NCBI GenBank assembly: GCA_964529005.1
Contig: CAZGUH010000014.1
Span: 1 to 64,000 of the forward strand
Direction of reading: 5' to 3'
Length of the DNA: 64,000 nt
DNA from: CAZGUH01 sp964529005
GTDB lineage: Bacteria > Actinomycetota > Acidimicrobiia > Acidimicrobiales > Ilumatobacteraceae
Part shown: positions 43,016-52,224 of the stretch, in pieces
How the letters are laid out: every line of letters begins with the position of its first letter
How positions within the stretch are numbered: the stretch's first letter is position 1
Notes under the pieces: model-generated
Databases searched by the model: none
Seen by the model: the letters and a program-made list of their open reading frames with translations, nothing else
Told to the model about the DNA's origin: nothing
Translations under genes and position numbers: made by a program

Positions 43016-45487
43016 ATGGGCGACCGTGGTGGTGACCGAGTTCCTGGTCGTGACCGCGGCGCTGCATCGATCCGGGCGACGTACCGCGTCCAGCTCCACG
43101 CCGGGTTCACGTTCGGTGACCTCGCCGCGATCGCCCCGTACCTGCGCGACCTCGGAGTCAGCCACGTCTATCTCTCCCCTGTGCTCCAGGCCGCCCCCGG
43201 CAGCACCCACGGCTACGACGTCGTCGACCCGACCGCGATCGACGAGGAACGCGGCGGCCGCGCCGGATTCGACGCGATGGTCGGCGCGCTGGAGGACGCC
43301 GGAGTGCGGCTGGTGATCGACATCGTGCCGAACCACCTCGCCATCGGCGACCGCTCGAACCCGGCGTGGTGGGACGTGATGCGCAACGGCCGCGACAGCG
43401 CGTTCGCGCCCTGGTTCGACATCGACTGGGAGGGCGGCAGGGACCCGGGCCGCGTGCTCGCGCCGCTCCTGGGGGATCACCTCGGGCGCATGATCGACGC
43501 CGGAGAGGTGACGATCTCAGCCGACGACGGCGGCGTCGTCCGCGCCGCCGGTGTGGAGATGCCGCTGCGCCCGGGCACGTGGGACGAGGCGTCAGGGGCG
43601 GACGCCGGCCCCGACACGGTGCAGGAGGTGCTGGACCGGCAGCACTACCGGCTGGCGTGGTGGAGGACCGTCGACGATCTCGACCACCGGCGGTTCTTCG
43701 ACATCACGTCGCTGGCAGGCGTGCGGGTGGAGGACGACGCCGTGTTCGACGCCACCCACGATCTGATCGCGGAGCTCGTGCGGACGTGTCCCGTGGACGA
43801 GGTGCGCGTCGATCACGTCGACGGCTTGCGCAGACCGCAGCAGTACCTCGACCGCCTGGCGGCGACGGTGGCGCCCGCACGCGTGGTCGTGGAGAAGATT
43901 CTCCAGGCCGGCGAGGAGCTGCCCGAGTCGTGGCCAGTCGCCGGCACGACCGGCTACGACTTCGTCACGCGGGTCAACCACCTCTGGGTCGACGAGCGCA
44001 ACGAAGGCCGGATCGCCGAGCTCGACGCACGCTTCACCGGCGACGAGCGCACCGTCGACGACGTCGAGCACGTCTCGCGGCGCGTCGCGACCGACACGGT
44101 GCTGGTCGCCGAGGTCGACCGCCTGACACGTCTTGCCGTGGCCGTGTGCCGCTCGCTCCGTCGCCACCGCGACCACACGTGGCGCCAGGTGCGCGAGGCC
44201 ATCGGCGAGCTGCTCGCGGCGATGCCGGTGTACCGGACGTACGCCCATCCCGGCGCGCCGGCGAGTGCGGCCGACGAGAGCGTCATGGAGCGAGCCGTCA
44301 GCGCCGCGCGGGCTCGCCGACCGGGCATCGACGCCGAGCTGCTGAAGCTGATCGCCGCGGCCGCGCTCGGACGGCTGGAAGACGGCGGCGAGCTGGGCGA
44401 GCGCTTCCAGCAGGTCAGCTCGGCGGTGATGGCCAAGGGCGTCGAGGACACCGCGTTCTACCGCGATCATCGGCTGATCTCGCTCAACGAAGTAGGCGGC
44501 GACCCGGGACGTGTCGGAGACCCGGTCGAGGATTTCCATCGTCACAACGCACGCATCGCCGAACGTTGGCCCCGCACGATGACGACGCTGTCGACCCACG
44601 ACACGAAGCGCTCGGCCGACGTGCGGGCGCGCATCGCCGTGCTGTCGGAGATGCCGGACGCGTGGGAGGCCGCGATGCGTCGCTGGGACGAGATGGCGAC
44701 GGCGGCGTGCGGTCGACGGCCCGTCGACCCCGGCACGCGCTCGCTCCTGTTCCAAACGCTCGTCGGCGTGTGGCCGATCGACGACGCACGGCTGCGGCAG
44801 GCGATGCTCAAGGCGGTGCGGGAAGCCAAGGATCACACCTCGTGGACGGACGCCGACGACGCCTACGAGTCCGGCGTCGCCCGGTGCGTCGACGCCGCGC
44901 TCTCCGACGCCCGTGCCGTCGCCGCGCTCGAGGAGTTCCTCGCCGAGGCGCGCATCGTCGAGCGCGGGGCGGTGAACTCGCTGGCGCAGACGGCCCTGCT
45001 GCTCACGGCGCCCGGTGTGCCCGACCTGTACCAAGGCACGGAGATGATCGATCTGAGCCTCGTCGATCCGGACAACCGGCGACCCGTCGACTACGCGTCG
45101 TTGCGGGCGCGGTTGGCGGAGGTCGGGTCGTGGTCCGCCGCCGATGCGGCCCGCCACCTCACCGACGGCGGAGCGAAGCTGTGGCTGACGCACCGCCTGC
45201 TGGCGGTGCGCGCTCGGTGTCTCGCCGAAGACGACGGCGCCTACACGCCGCTGCATCCGGAGGGGGCCCGCGCCAACCACGTGGTGGCCTACCGCCACGG
45301 TGATGTGGTCACCGTCGTCCCCCGGCTCACGCCGGCGTGGCCATGGGACGGGTGGGACGGCCTCGCGCTGACGCTCGACGGCCGATGGCGCGACGCGCTG
45401 ACCGGCGCCGAGGTGTGCGGGCGGGTCCCGGTCGCCGAGCTGTTCGCAGGGCTGCCGGCCGCGGTGCTCGTCGCGGAGCGTCCGTGA
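43016..45487 (+). CDS. treY: Malto-oligosyltrehalose synthase
   Basis: An 823-residue GH13 enzyme that converts the reducing-end glucose of a maltodextrin to a trehalose unit. RATYRVQLHAGFTFGD, SHVYLSPVLQA, GSTHGYDVVDP and DIVPNHLAIG are TreY hallmarks; VRVDHVDGLRRP holds the nucleophile aspartate. ATG at 43016 gives a nearly leaderless transcript from the GGGTAC box. The stop shares one base with treZ. The glycogen-debranching partner (treX/glgX) is not in the window. Confidence 0.95.
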   Translation: MGDRGGDRVPGRDRGAASIRATYRVQLHAGFTFGDLAAIAPYLRDLGVSHVYLSPVLQAAPGSTHGYDVVDPTAIDEERGGRAGFDAMVGALEDAGVRLVIDIVPNHLAIGDRSNPAWWDVMRNGRDSAFAPWFDIDWEGGRDPGRVLAPLLGDHLGRMIDAGEVTISADDGGVVRAAGVEMPLRPGTWDEASGADAGPDTVQEVLDRQHYRLAWWRTVDDLDHRRFFDITSLAGVRVEDDAVFDATHDLIAELVRTCPVDEVRVDHVDGLRRPQQYLDRLAATVAPARVVVEKILQAGEELPESWPVAGTTGYDFVTRVNHLWVDERNEGRIAELDARFTGDERTVDDVEHVSRRVATDTVLVAEVDRLTRLAVAVCRSLRRHRDHTWRQVREAIGELLAAMPVYRTYAHPGAPASAADESVMERAVSAARARRPGIDAELLKLIAAAALGRLEDGGELGERFQQVSSAVMAKGVEDTAFYRDHRLISLNEVGGDPGRVGDPVEDFHRHNARIAERWPRTMTTLSTHDTKRSADVRARIAVLSEMPDAWEAAMRRWDEMATAACGRRPVDPGTRSLLFQTLVGVWPIDDARLRQAMLKAVREAKDHTSWTDADDAYESGVARCVDAALSDARAVAALEEFLAEARIVERGAVNSLAQTALLLTAPGVPDLYQGTEMIDLSLVDPDNRRPVDYASLRARLAEVGSWSAADAARHLTDGGAKLWLTHRLLAVRARCLAEDDGAYTPLHPEGARANHVVAYRHGDVVTVVPRLTPAWPWDGWDGLALTLDGRWRDALTGAEVCGRVPVAELFAGLPAAVLVAERP

Positions 45488-47208
45488 TGCGCTTTCGCGT
45501 GTGGGCTCCTCTGCCCACGCGCGTCGACCTCGTGCTCGACGACCGGCGCGTGCCGATGGAGCGCGACGACCGCGGCTGGTGGCATGCCGACGCCGATGCC
45601 GCGGCCGCCGCGCTGTACGGCTATTCGCTCGACGGCGGCCCGCCGCGCCCCGACCCGCGCGCGCGGGCGTTGCCGCACGGCGTCGACGGGCTGGCACAGC
45701 TGGTCGCCGACGATCACCCATGGGCGGACCAACGCTGGACCGGCCGCCCACTCGCCGGCTCGGTGATCTACGAGGCCCACGTCGGCACGTTCTCCCCCGT
45801 AGGGACGTTCGACGGCATGGTCGACAAGCTGCCGCAGCTCGTCGAACTCGGCGTCGACGTGCTCGAGCTGATGCCCGTGCATTCGTTTCCCGGCCGCCAC
45901 GGCTGGGGGTACGACAGCGTCGGGCTGTTCGCCCCGCACGAGCCGTACGGCGGCGTCGCCGGCTTGCGTCGACTGGTCGACGCCGCGCACGGCGTGGGTC
46001 TGGCCGTCGTCCTCGACGTCGTCTACAACCACCTCGGCCCGAGCGGCAACCACCTCCCCGCGTTCGGGCCCTACCTCTCTGACCGTCACCACACGGGTTG
46101 GGGCCAGGCGCTGAACTTCGACGGGCCGGGCAGCGACGAGGTGCGCGCGTTCGTCGTCGACAACGTGTGCATGTGGCTGCGCGACTTCCACGTCGACGGT
46201 TTGCGCCTCGACGCCACCGACGCGATCGTCGACGACTCCGCGACCCATGTCCTCGCCGAGATGGCGGACGCTGTCGACCGGCTCTCGGTGACGCTGCGCC
46301 GACCGCTGTTCCTGATCGCCGAGAACAATCGCAACGACCCGCGCCTCGTGCGATCGCCCGAGGCCGGCGGGTTCGGCCTCGACGCGGTGTGGGCCGACGA
46401 TTGGCATCACGCCGTGCACGTCGCCCTGTCGGGCGACGCCGAGGGGTACTACGAAGACTTCACCGCGAACGACGCGCTCGCCACCGCGCTGCGCCGAGCG
46501 TGGGTGTTCGACGGACGCTGGTCTCCTCATCGACAGCGCCGGCACGGCGCATCGCCCGCGGGGCTTGCCGGCCGGCGTTTCGTGGTCGCGACGCAGAACC
46601 ACGATCAGGTGGGCAACCGCGCCACCGGCAACCGGTTTCCCACGATGGTGACGACTGGCCGGCTGAAGATCGCCGCCGCGCTGCTGCTCACGTCGCCGTT
46701 CACACCGATGCTGTTCCAGGGCGAGGAGTGGGCGGCGTCGACGCCGTTCCAGTACTTCACCGACCACGCCGACCCGGAGCTGGCGGCGGCGGTGCGCGAG
46801 GGCCGCCGCGCGGAGTTCGCGGCTTTCGGCTGGGACCCCGACGAGGTCCCCGATCCGCAGGACCCCGAGACCTTCGCTCGGTCACATCTCGACTGGGACG
46901 AGCGCGCCACCGAGCCGCACGCCGAGATGTGGGCCTGGTATCGCGAGCTCCTGCGGCTGCGCCGCCGATGCCCCGCCCTGCACGACGACCGGCCGGGCTC
47001 GATCGACGCTCGGCTCCACGGCGGGACGCTCGTCGTGTCGCGCGGCGACGTGCGGATCATCGCCAACCTCTCCGACGTCGAGCTGCGCTCGCCCCTGCGT
47101 CCCGCCGACCGCATCCTGCTGGCCTCGTCGGATGCGATCGTGCCCGGCGACGGTGAAGTGCTGATCCCGCCGGACGCGGTGGCGATCGTCGAACACACGG
47201 GCCCGTAG
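45487..47208 (+). CDS. treZ: Malto-oligosyltrehalose trehalohydrolase
   Basis: A 573-residue GH13 enzyme that releases trehalose from the TreY product. An N-terminal CBM48-like domain (MRFRVWAPLPTRVDLVL) precedes the barrel: YEAHVGTFSPVGTF, VVLDVVYNHLGPSGN, DGLRLDATDAI with the nucleophile D, LIAENNRND with the acid E, and TQNHDQVGNR. ATG overlaps the treY stop (TGATG). Trehalose made by TreYZ protects against osmotic and desiccation stress, in line with the upstream promoter. Confidence 0.95.
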   Translation: MRFRVWAPLPTRVDLVLDDRRVPMERDDRGWWHADADAAAAALYGYSLDGGPPRPDPRARALPHGVDGLAQLVADDHPWADQRWTGRPLAGSVIYEAHVGTFSPVGTFDGMVDKLPQLVELGVDVLELMPVHSFPGRHGWGYDSVGLFAPHEPYGGVAGLRRLVDAAHGVGLAVVLDVVYNHLGPSGNHLPAFGPYLSDRHHTGWGQALNFDGPGSDEVRAFVVDNVCMWLRDFHVDGLRLDATDAIVDDSATHVLAEMADAVDRLSVTLRRPLFLIAENNRNDPRLVRSPEAGGFGLDAVWADDWHHAVHVALSGDAEGYYEDFTANDALATALRRAWVFDGRWSPHRQRRHGASPAGLAGRRFVVATQNHDQVGNRATGNRFPTMVTTGRLKIAAALLLTSPFTPMLFQGEEWAASTPFQYFTDHADPELAAAVREGRRAEFAAFGWDPDEVPDPQDPETFARSHLDWDERATEPHAEMWAWYRELLRLRRRCPALHDDRPGSIDARLHGGTLVVSRGDVRIIANLSDVELRSPLRPADRILLASSDAIVPGDGEVLIPPDAVAIVEHTGP

Positions 47209-47220
47209 CGCTCGCAGCGT

Positions 47221-48207
47221 TCAGACGGCGTTCACCAACGTGGCCCCCGCTTCGACGGCGTCGAGGTTGGCGAGGGTCGTCTCCGCGATCGCGGCGAGCG
47301 CCGGACGCGTGAAGAAACCCTGGTGCGCGGTGAGCAGCACGTTGGGGAACGTGGTGAGCCGAGCGAACGCGTCGTCGGTCAGCACCTCCATCGAGCGGTC
47401 CTCGAAGAACAGCGGGCCTTCCTCTTCGTAGACGTCGAGGGCGAGCGATCCGATGCGGCCGGACTTCAATCCCTCGATCACCGCCGCGGTGTCGATGAGG
47501 GCGCCGCGCCCGGTGTTGACCAGCATCAGACCGGGCCGCATCTGCGCCACCGCGCGGTCGTCGATCATGTGATACGTCGCCGGCGTCAGAGGGCAGGTCA
47601 GCGCGAGGATGTCGCTCGCTGCGAGCAGCTCCTCGAGCGTGCAGTAGCGCACGCCAGCCGCGACCAGGCGGTCGTCGGCGTGCGGGTCGAACGCCCGCAC
47701 GACGCACCCGAACGCGGAGAGCAGCAGCGCCACGCGCCGCCCGATCTGCCCGGTGCCGACGACGCCCGCGTCCCTGCCGTGGAGACCTTCGCCGAGCAGC
47801 CCGACGAGCGAGAAGTTGCCGTCGCGCACCCGCTGGAACGCGCGGTGCAGGTGGCGATCGAGGCACAGGATCATCGCCAGCGTGTGCTCGGCGACGGCGT
47901 CGGGCGCATACGCCGGCACCCTCACCACTGCGACGCCGGCCGCCCGCGCCGCGTCGACGTCGACGTTGTTGAAGCCGGCGCAGCGCAACGCGATCGCCCG
48001 CACCCCGCAATCGCGCAGGACCGCGATCGTCGCCGCGTCGACGATGTCGTTGACGAACACGCACACCGCGCCCGCGCCGCGTGCCAGCACCGCGGTGCGC
48101 TCGTCGAGGCGCGCGTCGAGCATCTCGATGTCATGGCCTTTGGCGCGGTTGGCGGCCTCGAACGCCTCACGGTCGTAGGGCTTGGCGCTGAACAACACGA
48201 CCCGCAT
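47221..48207 (-). CDS. D-2-hydroxyacid dehydrogenase (D-lactate-dehydrogenase-like)
   Basis: A 328-residue NAD-dependent dehydrogenase. The nucleotide fold carries GTGQIGRRVA; the catalytic set is in NTGRGALID (Arg), DVYEEEGPLFFED (Glu) and LTAHQGFFT (His). AGFNNVDVDAARAAGVAVVRVPAYAPDAVAEH matches the LdhA type over the phosphoglycerate type. It is convergent with treZ, 12 bases apart. Probable reaction: pyruvate to D-lactate or a related 2-oxoacid. Confidence 0.9.
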   Translation of the reverse strand: MRVVLFSAKPYDREAFEAANRAKGHDIEMLDARLDERTAVLARGAGAVCVFVNDIVDAATIAVLRDCGVRAIALRCAGFNNVDVDAARAAGVAVVRVPAYAPDAVAEHTLAMILCLDRHLHRAFQRVRDGNFSLVGLLGEGLHGRDAGVVGTGQIGRRVALLLSAFGCVVRAFDPHADDRLVAAGVRYCTLEELLAASDILALTCPLTPATYHMIDDRAVAQMRPGLMLVNTGRGALIDTAAVIEGLKSGRIGSLALDVYEEEGPLFFEDRSMEVLTDDAFARLTTFPNVLLTAHQGFFTRPALAAIAETTLANLDAVEAGATLVNAV

Positions 48208-48264
48208 GACGCTGCATCGTACGGTCCCCCGACCGGCGGTCTGGCTCGGGCTACGTTGCGGCCG

Positions 48265-49515
48265 ATGGCTGACATCGCCGCGATCGAGGACTGGTTCGTC
48301 CAGCGCGGCGTCCCCCACCTGATCGAGGACTACGCCGCGCGCACCGACATCTGGACCCGCGCGCTCCCGCTGCTCGTGGTGGCGTACGTGGCCGGCGGCC
48401 TGAACGCGCTCGATGTCGCCGGATGGTCGTGGCAACGCAACGTGCTGGCGGCCATCGTCGTGATCGGGATCCTCTTCGCCGGGTGGGCGCTGACGAACGT
48501 GCTGCTCGGGCGTCCGTTCCTGTCCCGGCCGACGCAGGTCGGCCCACCCGAGCTCGTCGCGTTCGTTCTCGGGCCCGGTGTGCCGTCTGCCGTGTTCGCC
48601 CAGTGGGAGGACGCCCTGACGTCCGTCGTCGTCGGCCTGGCGGTGCTCGCCGGGATCTACCTCGGCACCAGCTACGGCGTCGTCCCGTTGACGCGCTGGG
48701 CGAGCGGGCGAGCGGCCGCGCAGGTGACCGTGATCGGCAGCTTGCTCGTTCGCGCGCTGCCGCTGCTGCTGCTGTTCACGACGTTCCTGTTCATCAACGC
48801 CGAGGTGTGGCAGGTGGCCGGGGCGTTGGACGGCGTGCCGTACTGGGCGACGCTCGGCATCTTCGTCGCGCTGGGCGGCGTGTTCGTGCTGTCGCGGGTG
48901 CCGACCACGATGCGCGATCTCGCCGCGTTCAGCACGTGGGACGAGGTCGCCGACGCGTTGCGCGACACGCCCGCCGCCGACATCGCGCTGCCGGGCGCAG
49001 GCGCCCCGCCGACCGTGCGCTTTCGGGCACGGCAGAAGCTGAACATCGCGTTGCTGATGATCTTCAGCCCGGCGCTCCAGATCACCGCCGTCGCGCTGTT
49101 GCTCACCGCGTTCTTCGTGCTGTTCGGGTTCCTCGCGATCCCGCTGGAGACGACGGCGGGCTGGACCGCGCTCGACGGTGTCGACGTGCTCGCGACGGCG
49201 CACGTGAGCGGCCGCGAGCTCGTCGTCACCGAACCGCTGCTGCGCGTCGCGGCCTTCCTCGGAGCGTTCACCGGGATGTATTTCACGGTCGTGCTCTCCA
49301 CCGATGCGACCTACCGGGACGAGTTCGCGGAAGACGTCCGGCCGCACGTGCACGAGGTGTTCGCGGTCCGCCTGGCCTACCTCCAGGCCCGCGCCGGATC
49401 GTCCTCGACCGCAGGGGTGGAGCCCGGCACCGCGGCGGAGGGGCTCACGTCCGAGCGAGCCACGTCTCCGCGTGGCGCAACCGGCGTTCGAGCTGTGCCG
49501 CGGTGGCCTCGGTGA
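48265..49515 (+). CDS. Multi-pass membrane protein of unknown function
   Basis: A 416-residue protein with about six or seven hydrophobic helices (ALPLLVVAYVAGGL, VLAAIVVIGILFAGWALTNV, LTSVVVGLAVLAGIYLGTSYG, LLVRALPLLLLFTTFLFI, ATLGIFVALGGVFVLS, ITAVALLLTAFFVLFGFLAI, and one near 335). The aspartate-rich stretch DAVLSTDATYRDEF-like near the end is soluble. No family with a known role was recognised. Its last 71 bases overlap the convergent helicase gene, so the two C-termini are encoded on opposite strands. Confidence 0.7.
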   Translation: MADIAAIEDWFVQRGVPHLIEDYAARTDIWTRALPLLVVAYVAGGLNALDVAGWSWQRNVLAAIVVIGILFAGWALTNVLLGRPFLSRPTQVGPPELVAFVLGPGVPSAVFAQWEDALTSVVVGLAVLAGIYLGTSYGVVPLTRWASGRAAAQVTVIGSLLVRALPLLLLFTTFLFINAEVWQVAGALDGVPYWATLGIFVALGGVFVLSRVPTTMRDLAAFSTWDEVADALRDTPAADIALPGAGAPPTVRFRARQKLNIALLMIFSPALQITAVALLLTAFFVLFGFLAIPLETTAGWTALDGVDVLATAHVSGRELVVTEPLLRVAAFLGAFTGMYFTVVLSTDATYRDEFAEDVRPHVHEVFAVRLAYLQARAGSSSTAGVEPGTAAEGLTSERATSPRGATGVRAVPRWPR

Positions 49516-51073
49516 CACGGGCGATGCCCGACAAGCGGTTCAGCTCCGCGTTGACCTTGGCGTGACCCCAGCCCGTCCGGCGAGCGAGCGCCTTCGCCGC
49601 GGCGGCGTTGGCGTCACGCAAGCGGCGGCGCAGCTCGACGCGCGAGATCGTCGGATCGTCGGGCGCGGGTCCGTCGAGAGCGGGAGGATCGGCGAACTCG
49701 ATCACCACGCCGTGATCGTCGTCGTCGGTCGCGCCCACGGGTAACGGCTCGCTGTCCCACGGCGCCGGTGCGTCGGCGTGGCCCGTCGCCACCGCCGAGA
49801 TCACCGCGAACAGGCTCAGCTGCTCGTTGGGATCCTTCAACTCGTCGAGCTCCGCGTCGGCGAGCGCCGGATCCACAGGCTCGGCATCTCTCGCCGGGTC
49901 GGGCTTGCGCAGGTTGTGCCGGCGCTCGTCGGCGATCTGATGCGCACGGGCGCGCAGGCGCGGGTCGTCGGGGATGAAGAAGTAGGCGCGATGGTTGCGC
50001 GCCCCGCGCCGCCATCGCACGAGGCGTCCCACCGCCTGGCGGAAGAACAGCTCGGTGGTCGTCGTCGTGGCGAACACACCGACCGACAGGCGGGGGATGT
50101 CGACGCCCTCGCTGACCATGCGCACGGCGACCATCCAAGGATCGTCGCTCGCGGCGAAGCGCGTGATGCGGCGTGATGCGTCGGGATCGTCGCTCGTCAC
50201 CACGACGGCGTCGACGCCGACGCGCCAGCGCATGATGCGGGCGATGCCCCGCGCGTGCTCCTGGTCGATGGCGATCACGAGGCCGCCGGTATCCGGGTCG
50301 TTGGCCCGCAGCGCCGTCAGACGTTCGTGCGCTGCGCTCAGCACGGTGGGCAGCCACTGCCCTTCGAGCGACAGCGCCGTCCGCAGCCGCTGGCTGGCGC
50401 GGGCGTTGTCGAGCGCGTCGTCGAACGTGGCGGACATCTGGCTGCCGTCGGGAGCGATCCATTCCATCTCGCCACCGGTACGCGGGAAGTACACCGGGCG
50501 CACGACCCTGCCGTCGGTGAGCGCCTGCCCGTAGCCGTAGACGAAGTCGGGGCACGCCTCGTCCATCTGGTAGCGGACGAACGGGATCGCCGCGGTGTCG
50601 GACCGGAACGGTGTGCCGCTCAGCGCCAGCCGCCGGCGGGCAGGTTCGAACGCGACCCGGGCGCTGTCGCCCCACGCCTTGTCGTCCGCGGCGTGGTGCA
50701 ACTCGTCGAGCACGACGAAGGCATCCTGCGCGAGCGACCGCAACGCCGGCGCGGCCGTCGCGACCTGCTGGTAGGTGGTGACGATGCCGTGGAGGTCACG
50801 GGGCATCCGGCCATCGCTCGGCGACCAGTTGGGGTCGAGGTGCAGGGCGAAGCCGTGCGCGGCGGCAGCCCACTGCGACTTGAGGTGGGAGGTGGGGGCG
50901 ACGACGATCAGGCGGCCAGGGCGCACTCCCAGTTCGTGTCGGGCTGCGGCCAGGGCGAACGTCGTCTTGCCAGCTCCGGGGGTGGCGACGGCGAGGAAGT
51001 CGGGGGACGTCGACGCCGTGAACGCGTCGAAGGCGGCCTTTTGCCACGGCCGCAGGCGGATCGATCTCGTCAT
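49445..51073 (-). CDS. SF2 DEAD/DEAH-type helicase
   Basis: A 542-residue ATP-dependent helicase related to the ResIII/UvrB-like branch. Motif I is ATPGAGKTTFA, motif II is VLDELHHA, motif III is LSGTPFRS, motif V-VI contains RMVSEGVDIPRL and FRQAVGRLVRWRRG. The C-terminal 60 residues (VELRRRLRDANAAAAKALA, GWGHAKVNAELNRLSG) look like an added helix-turn-helix-type DNA-binding segment. No nuclease domain or methylase neighbour is seen, so a restriction role is not supported; DNA repair or recombination is more likely. Confidence 0.88.
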   Translation of the reverse strand: MTRSIRLRPWQKAAFDAFTASTSPDFLAVATPGAGKTTFALAAARHELGVRPGRLIVVAPTSHLKSQWAAAAHGFALHLDPNWSPSDGRMPRDLHGIVTTYQQVATAAPALRSLAQDAFVVLDELHHAADDKAWGDSARVAFEPARRRLALSGTPFRSDTAAIPFVRYQMDEACPDFVYGYGQALTDGRVVRPVYFPRTGGEMEWIAPDGSQMSATFDDALDNARASQRLRTALSLEGQWLPTVLSAAHERLTALRANDPDTGGLVIAIDQEHARGIARIMRWRVGVDAVVVTSDDPDASRRITRFAASDDPWMVAVRMVSEGVDIPRLSVGVFATTTTTELFFRQAVGRLVRWRRGARNHRAYFFIPDDPRLRARAHQIADERRHNLRKPDPARDAEPVDPALADAELDELKDPNEQLSLFAVISAVATGHADAPAPWDSEPLPVGATDDDDHGVVIEFADPPALDGPAPDDPTISRVELRRRLRDANAAAAKALARRTGWGHAKVNAELNRLSGIARVTEATAAQLERRLRHAETWLART

Positions 51074-51180
51074 CGAACGGATTCGAGGGGTCAGGGGGGT
51101 TCGGGGGGAGCAGCATCCTAGAACGCGGCCGCGCCGCGGCCGGGAGTTCGGAATCGCGGCCCGCGCTCCCCTACATTTCG

Positions 51181-52131
51181 GTGCTCGTGTCGGCCGATCG
51201 ACCGTTCCGCTTCAGCGTCCAGTGCTCGTCGCCGGCCGCGATCGACGCCCGCTCGTGGCGGGAGCTGGCCCGACGCTGCGAGGCGCTCGGGTACACCACG
51301 CTCACCGTGTCCGACCACCTCGACGAGCAGGTCGGCCCGATCGCCGCGCTGATGGCCGCAGCGGACGCCACGACGACGCTGCGCATCGGCTCGGTGGTGT
51401 TCTGCAACGACTTCCGCCATCCGGTCGCCCTGGCGAAGGAAGCGGCGACCCTCGACGTGTTGTCCGGCGGGCGGTTCGAGTTCGGGCTCGGGGCCGGCTG
51501 GCTGCGCGCCGACTACGACCGCGCCGGCATCACGCTCGATGCCGCGGGAGATCGCATCGCCCGCATGGCGGAGGCGCTCACGATCATCACGGCGCTGTGG
51601 AGCGGAGAGCCGGTCGACTTCCACGGACAGCACTACCACGTCAGCGGTCTGGCCGGCACTCCCCGACCCGTGCAGTCCCCACGCCCGCCCGTGTTCGTCG
51701 GCGGTGGCGGTCGGCAGATGCTGACGCTCGCCGGACGCCACGCCGACATCGTCGGCATCAACGCCTCGATGGCTGCCGGCGTGATCGACGCGTCGATCGG
51801 CACCGACGCCACGCCCGCTGCGACGGAACGCAAGATCGGCTGGATCAAGGAGGCCGCGGGCGATCGCTGGCCGACGCTCGACCTGCACACGCGCGTGCAC
51901 CTGGCGCTGATCACCGACGATCGCGACGCGGTCGCCGACGCGTTGGCGTCGGGCTTCGGGTTGACGCCCGCCGACGCTCTCGGGTCGCCACACGCTCTGG
52001 TCGGCACGGTGGAGCAGATCGTCGACGACATCGTCGAGCGCAGGGAGCGCTACGGCATCAACGTCATCGGCCTTCCCCTCGACGCGATGGAGGCGTTCGC
52101 CCCGGTCGTCGCCCGGCTGCAGGGAGCCTGA
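51181..52131 (+). CDS. LLM-class F420-dependent oxidoreductase (MSMEG_2516-like)
   Basis: A 316-residue luciferase-like TIM-barrel flavin/F420 enzyme. RPFRFSVQCSSPAAIDARSW, GYTTLTVSDHLDEQVGPIAAL and EFGLGAGWLRADYDRAGI fit the actinobacterial subfamily first named for MSMEG_2516. F420 use is inferred from family. GTG at 51181 or 51187 could start it; no ribosome site is seen. It is divergent from the helicase and followed by the ferritin-like pair. Confidence 0.85.
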   Translation: MLVSADRPFRFSVQCSSPAAIDARSWRELARRCEALGYTTLTVSDHLDEQVGPIAALMAAADATTTLRIGSVVFCNDFRHPVALAKEAATLDVLSGGRFEFGLGAGWLRADYDRAGITLDAAGDRIARMAEALTIITALWSGEPVDFHGQHYHVSGLAGTPRPVQSPRPPVFVGGGGRQMLTLAGRHADIVGINASMAAGVIDASIGTDATPAATERKIGWIKEAAGDRWPTLDLHTRVHLALITDDRDAVADALASGFGLTPADALGSPHALVGTVEQIVDDIVERRERYGINVIGLPLDAMEAFAPVVARLQGA

Positions 52132-52137
52132 CCGAAG

Positions 52138-52163
52138 GCATACGCCCGCGGGCGCGCGGGTAT
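52138..52163 (+). promoter_or_regulatory. SigF/SigB-type promoter of the ferritin-like pair
   Basis: GCAT (52138-52141)-N16-GGGTAT (52158-52163), matching GNNT-N14/16-GGGTAC/T. The start codon is 61 bases downstream, preceded by AAGGAG. A CCCGCG/CGCGGG hairpin overlaps the spacer. Confidence 0.5.
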
Positions 52164-52224
52164 GAGGTTCGCGGCCACGCACTCTCCTTCCCGCCGTGCG
52201 GGAGCAGCCGACAAGGAGCGACCG

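Noticed and set aside
40159..43035. A 958-codon open frame on the plus strand
   Set aside because: It runs antisense through the acyl-CoA dehydrogenase gene and out of frame through marR; its composition (Arg/His/Gly-rich) is that of a shadow frame.
49445..51073. Helicase as part of a restriction-modification or defence system
   Set aside because: No nuclease domain, methyltransferase, specificity subunit or other defence gene lies nearby.
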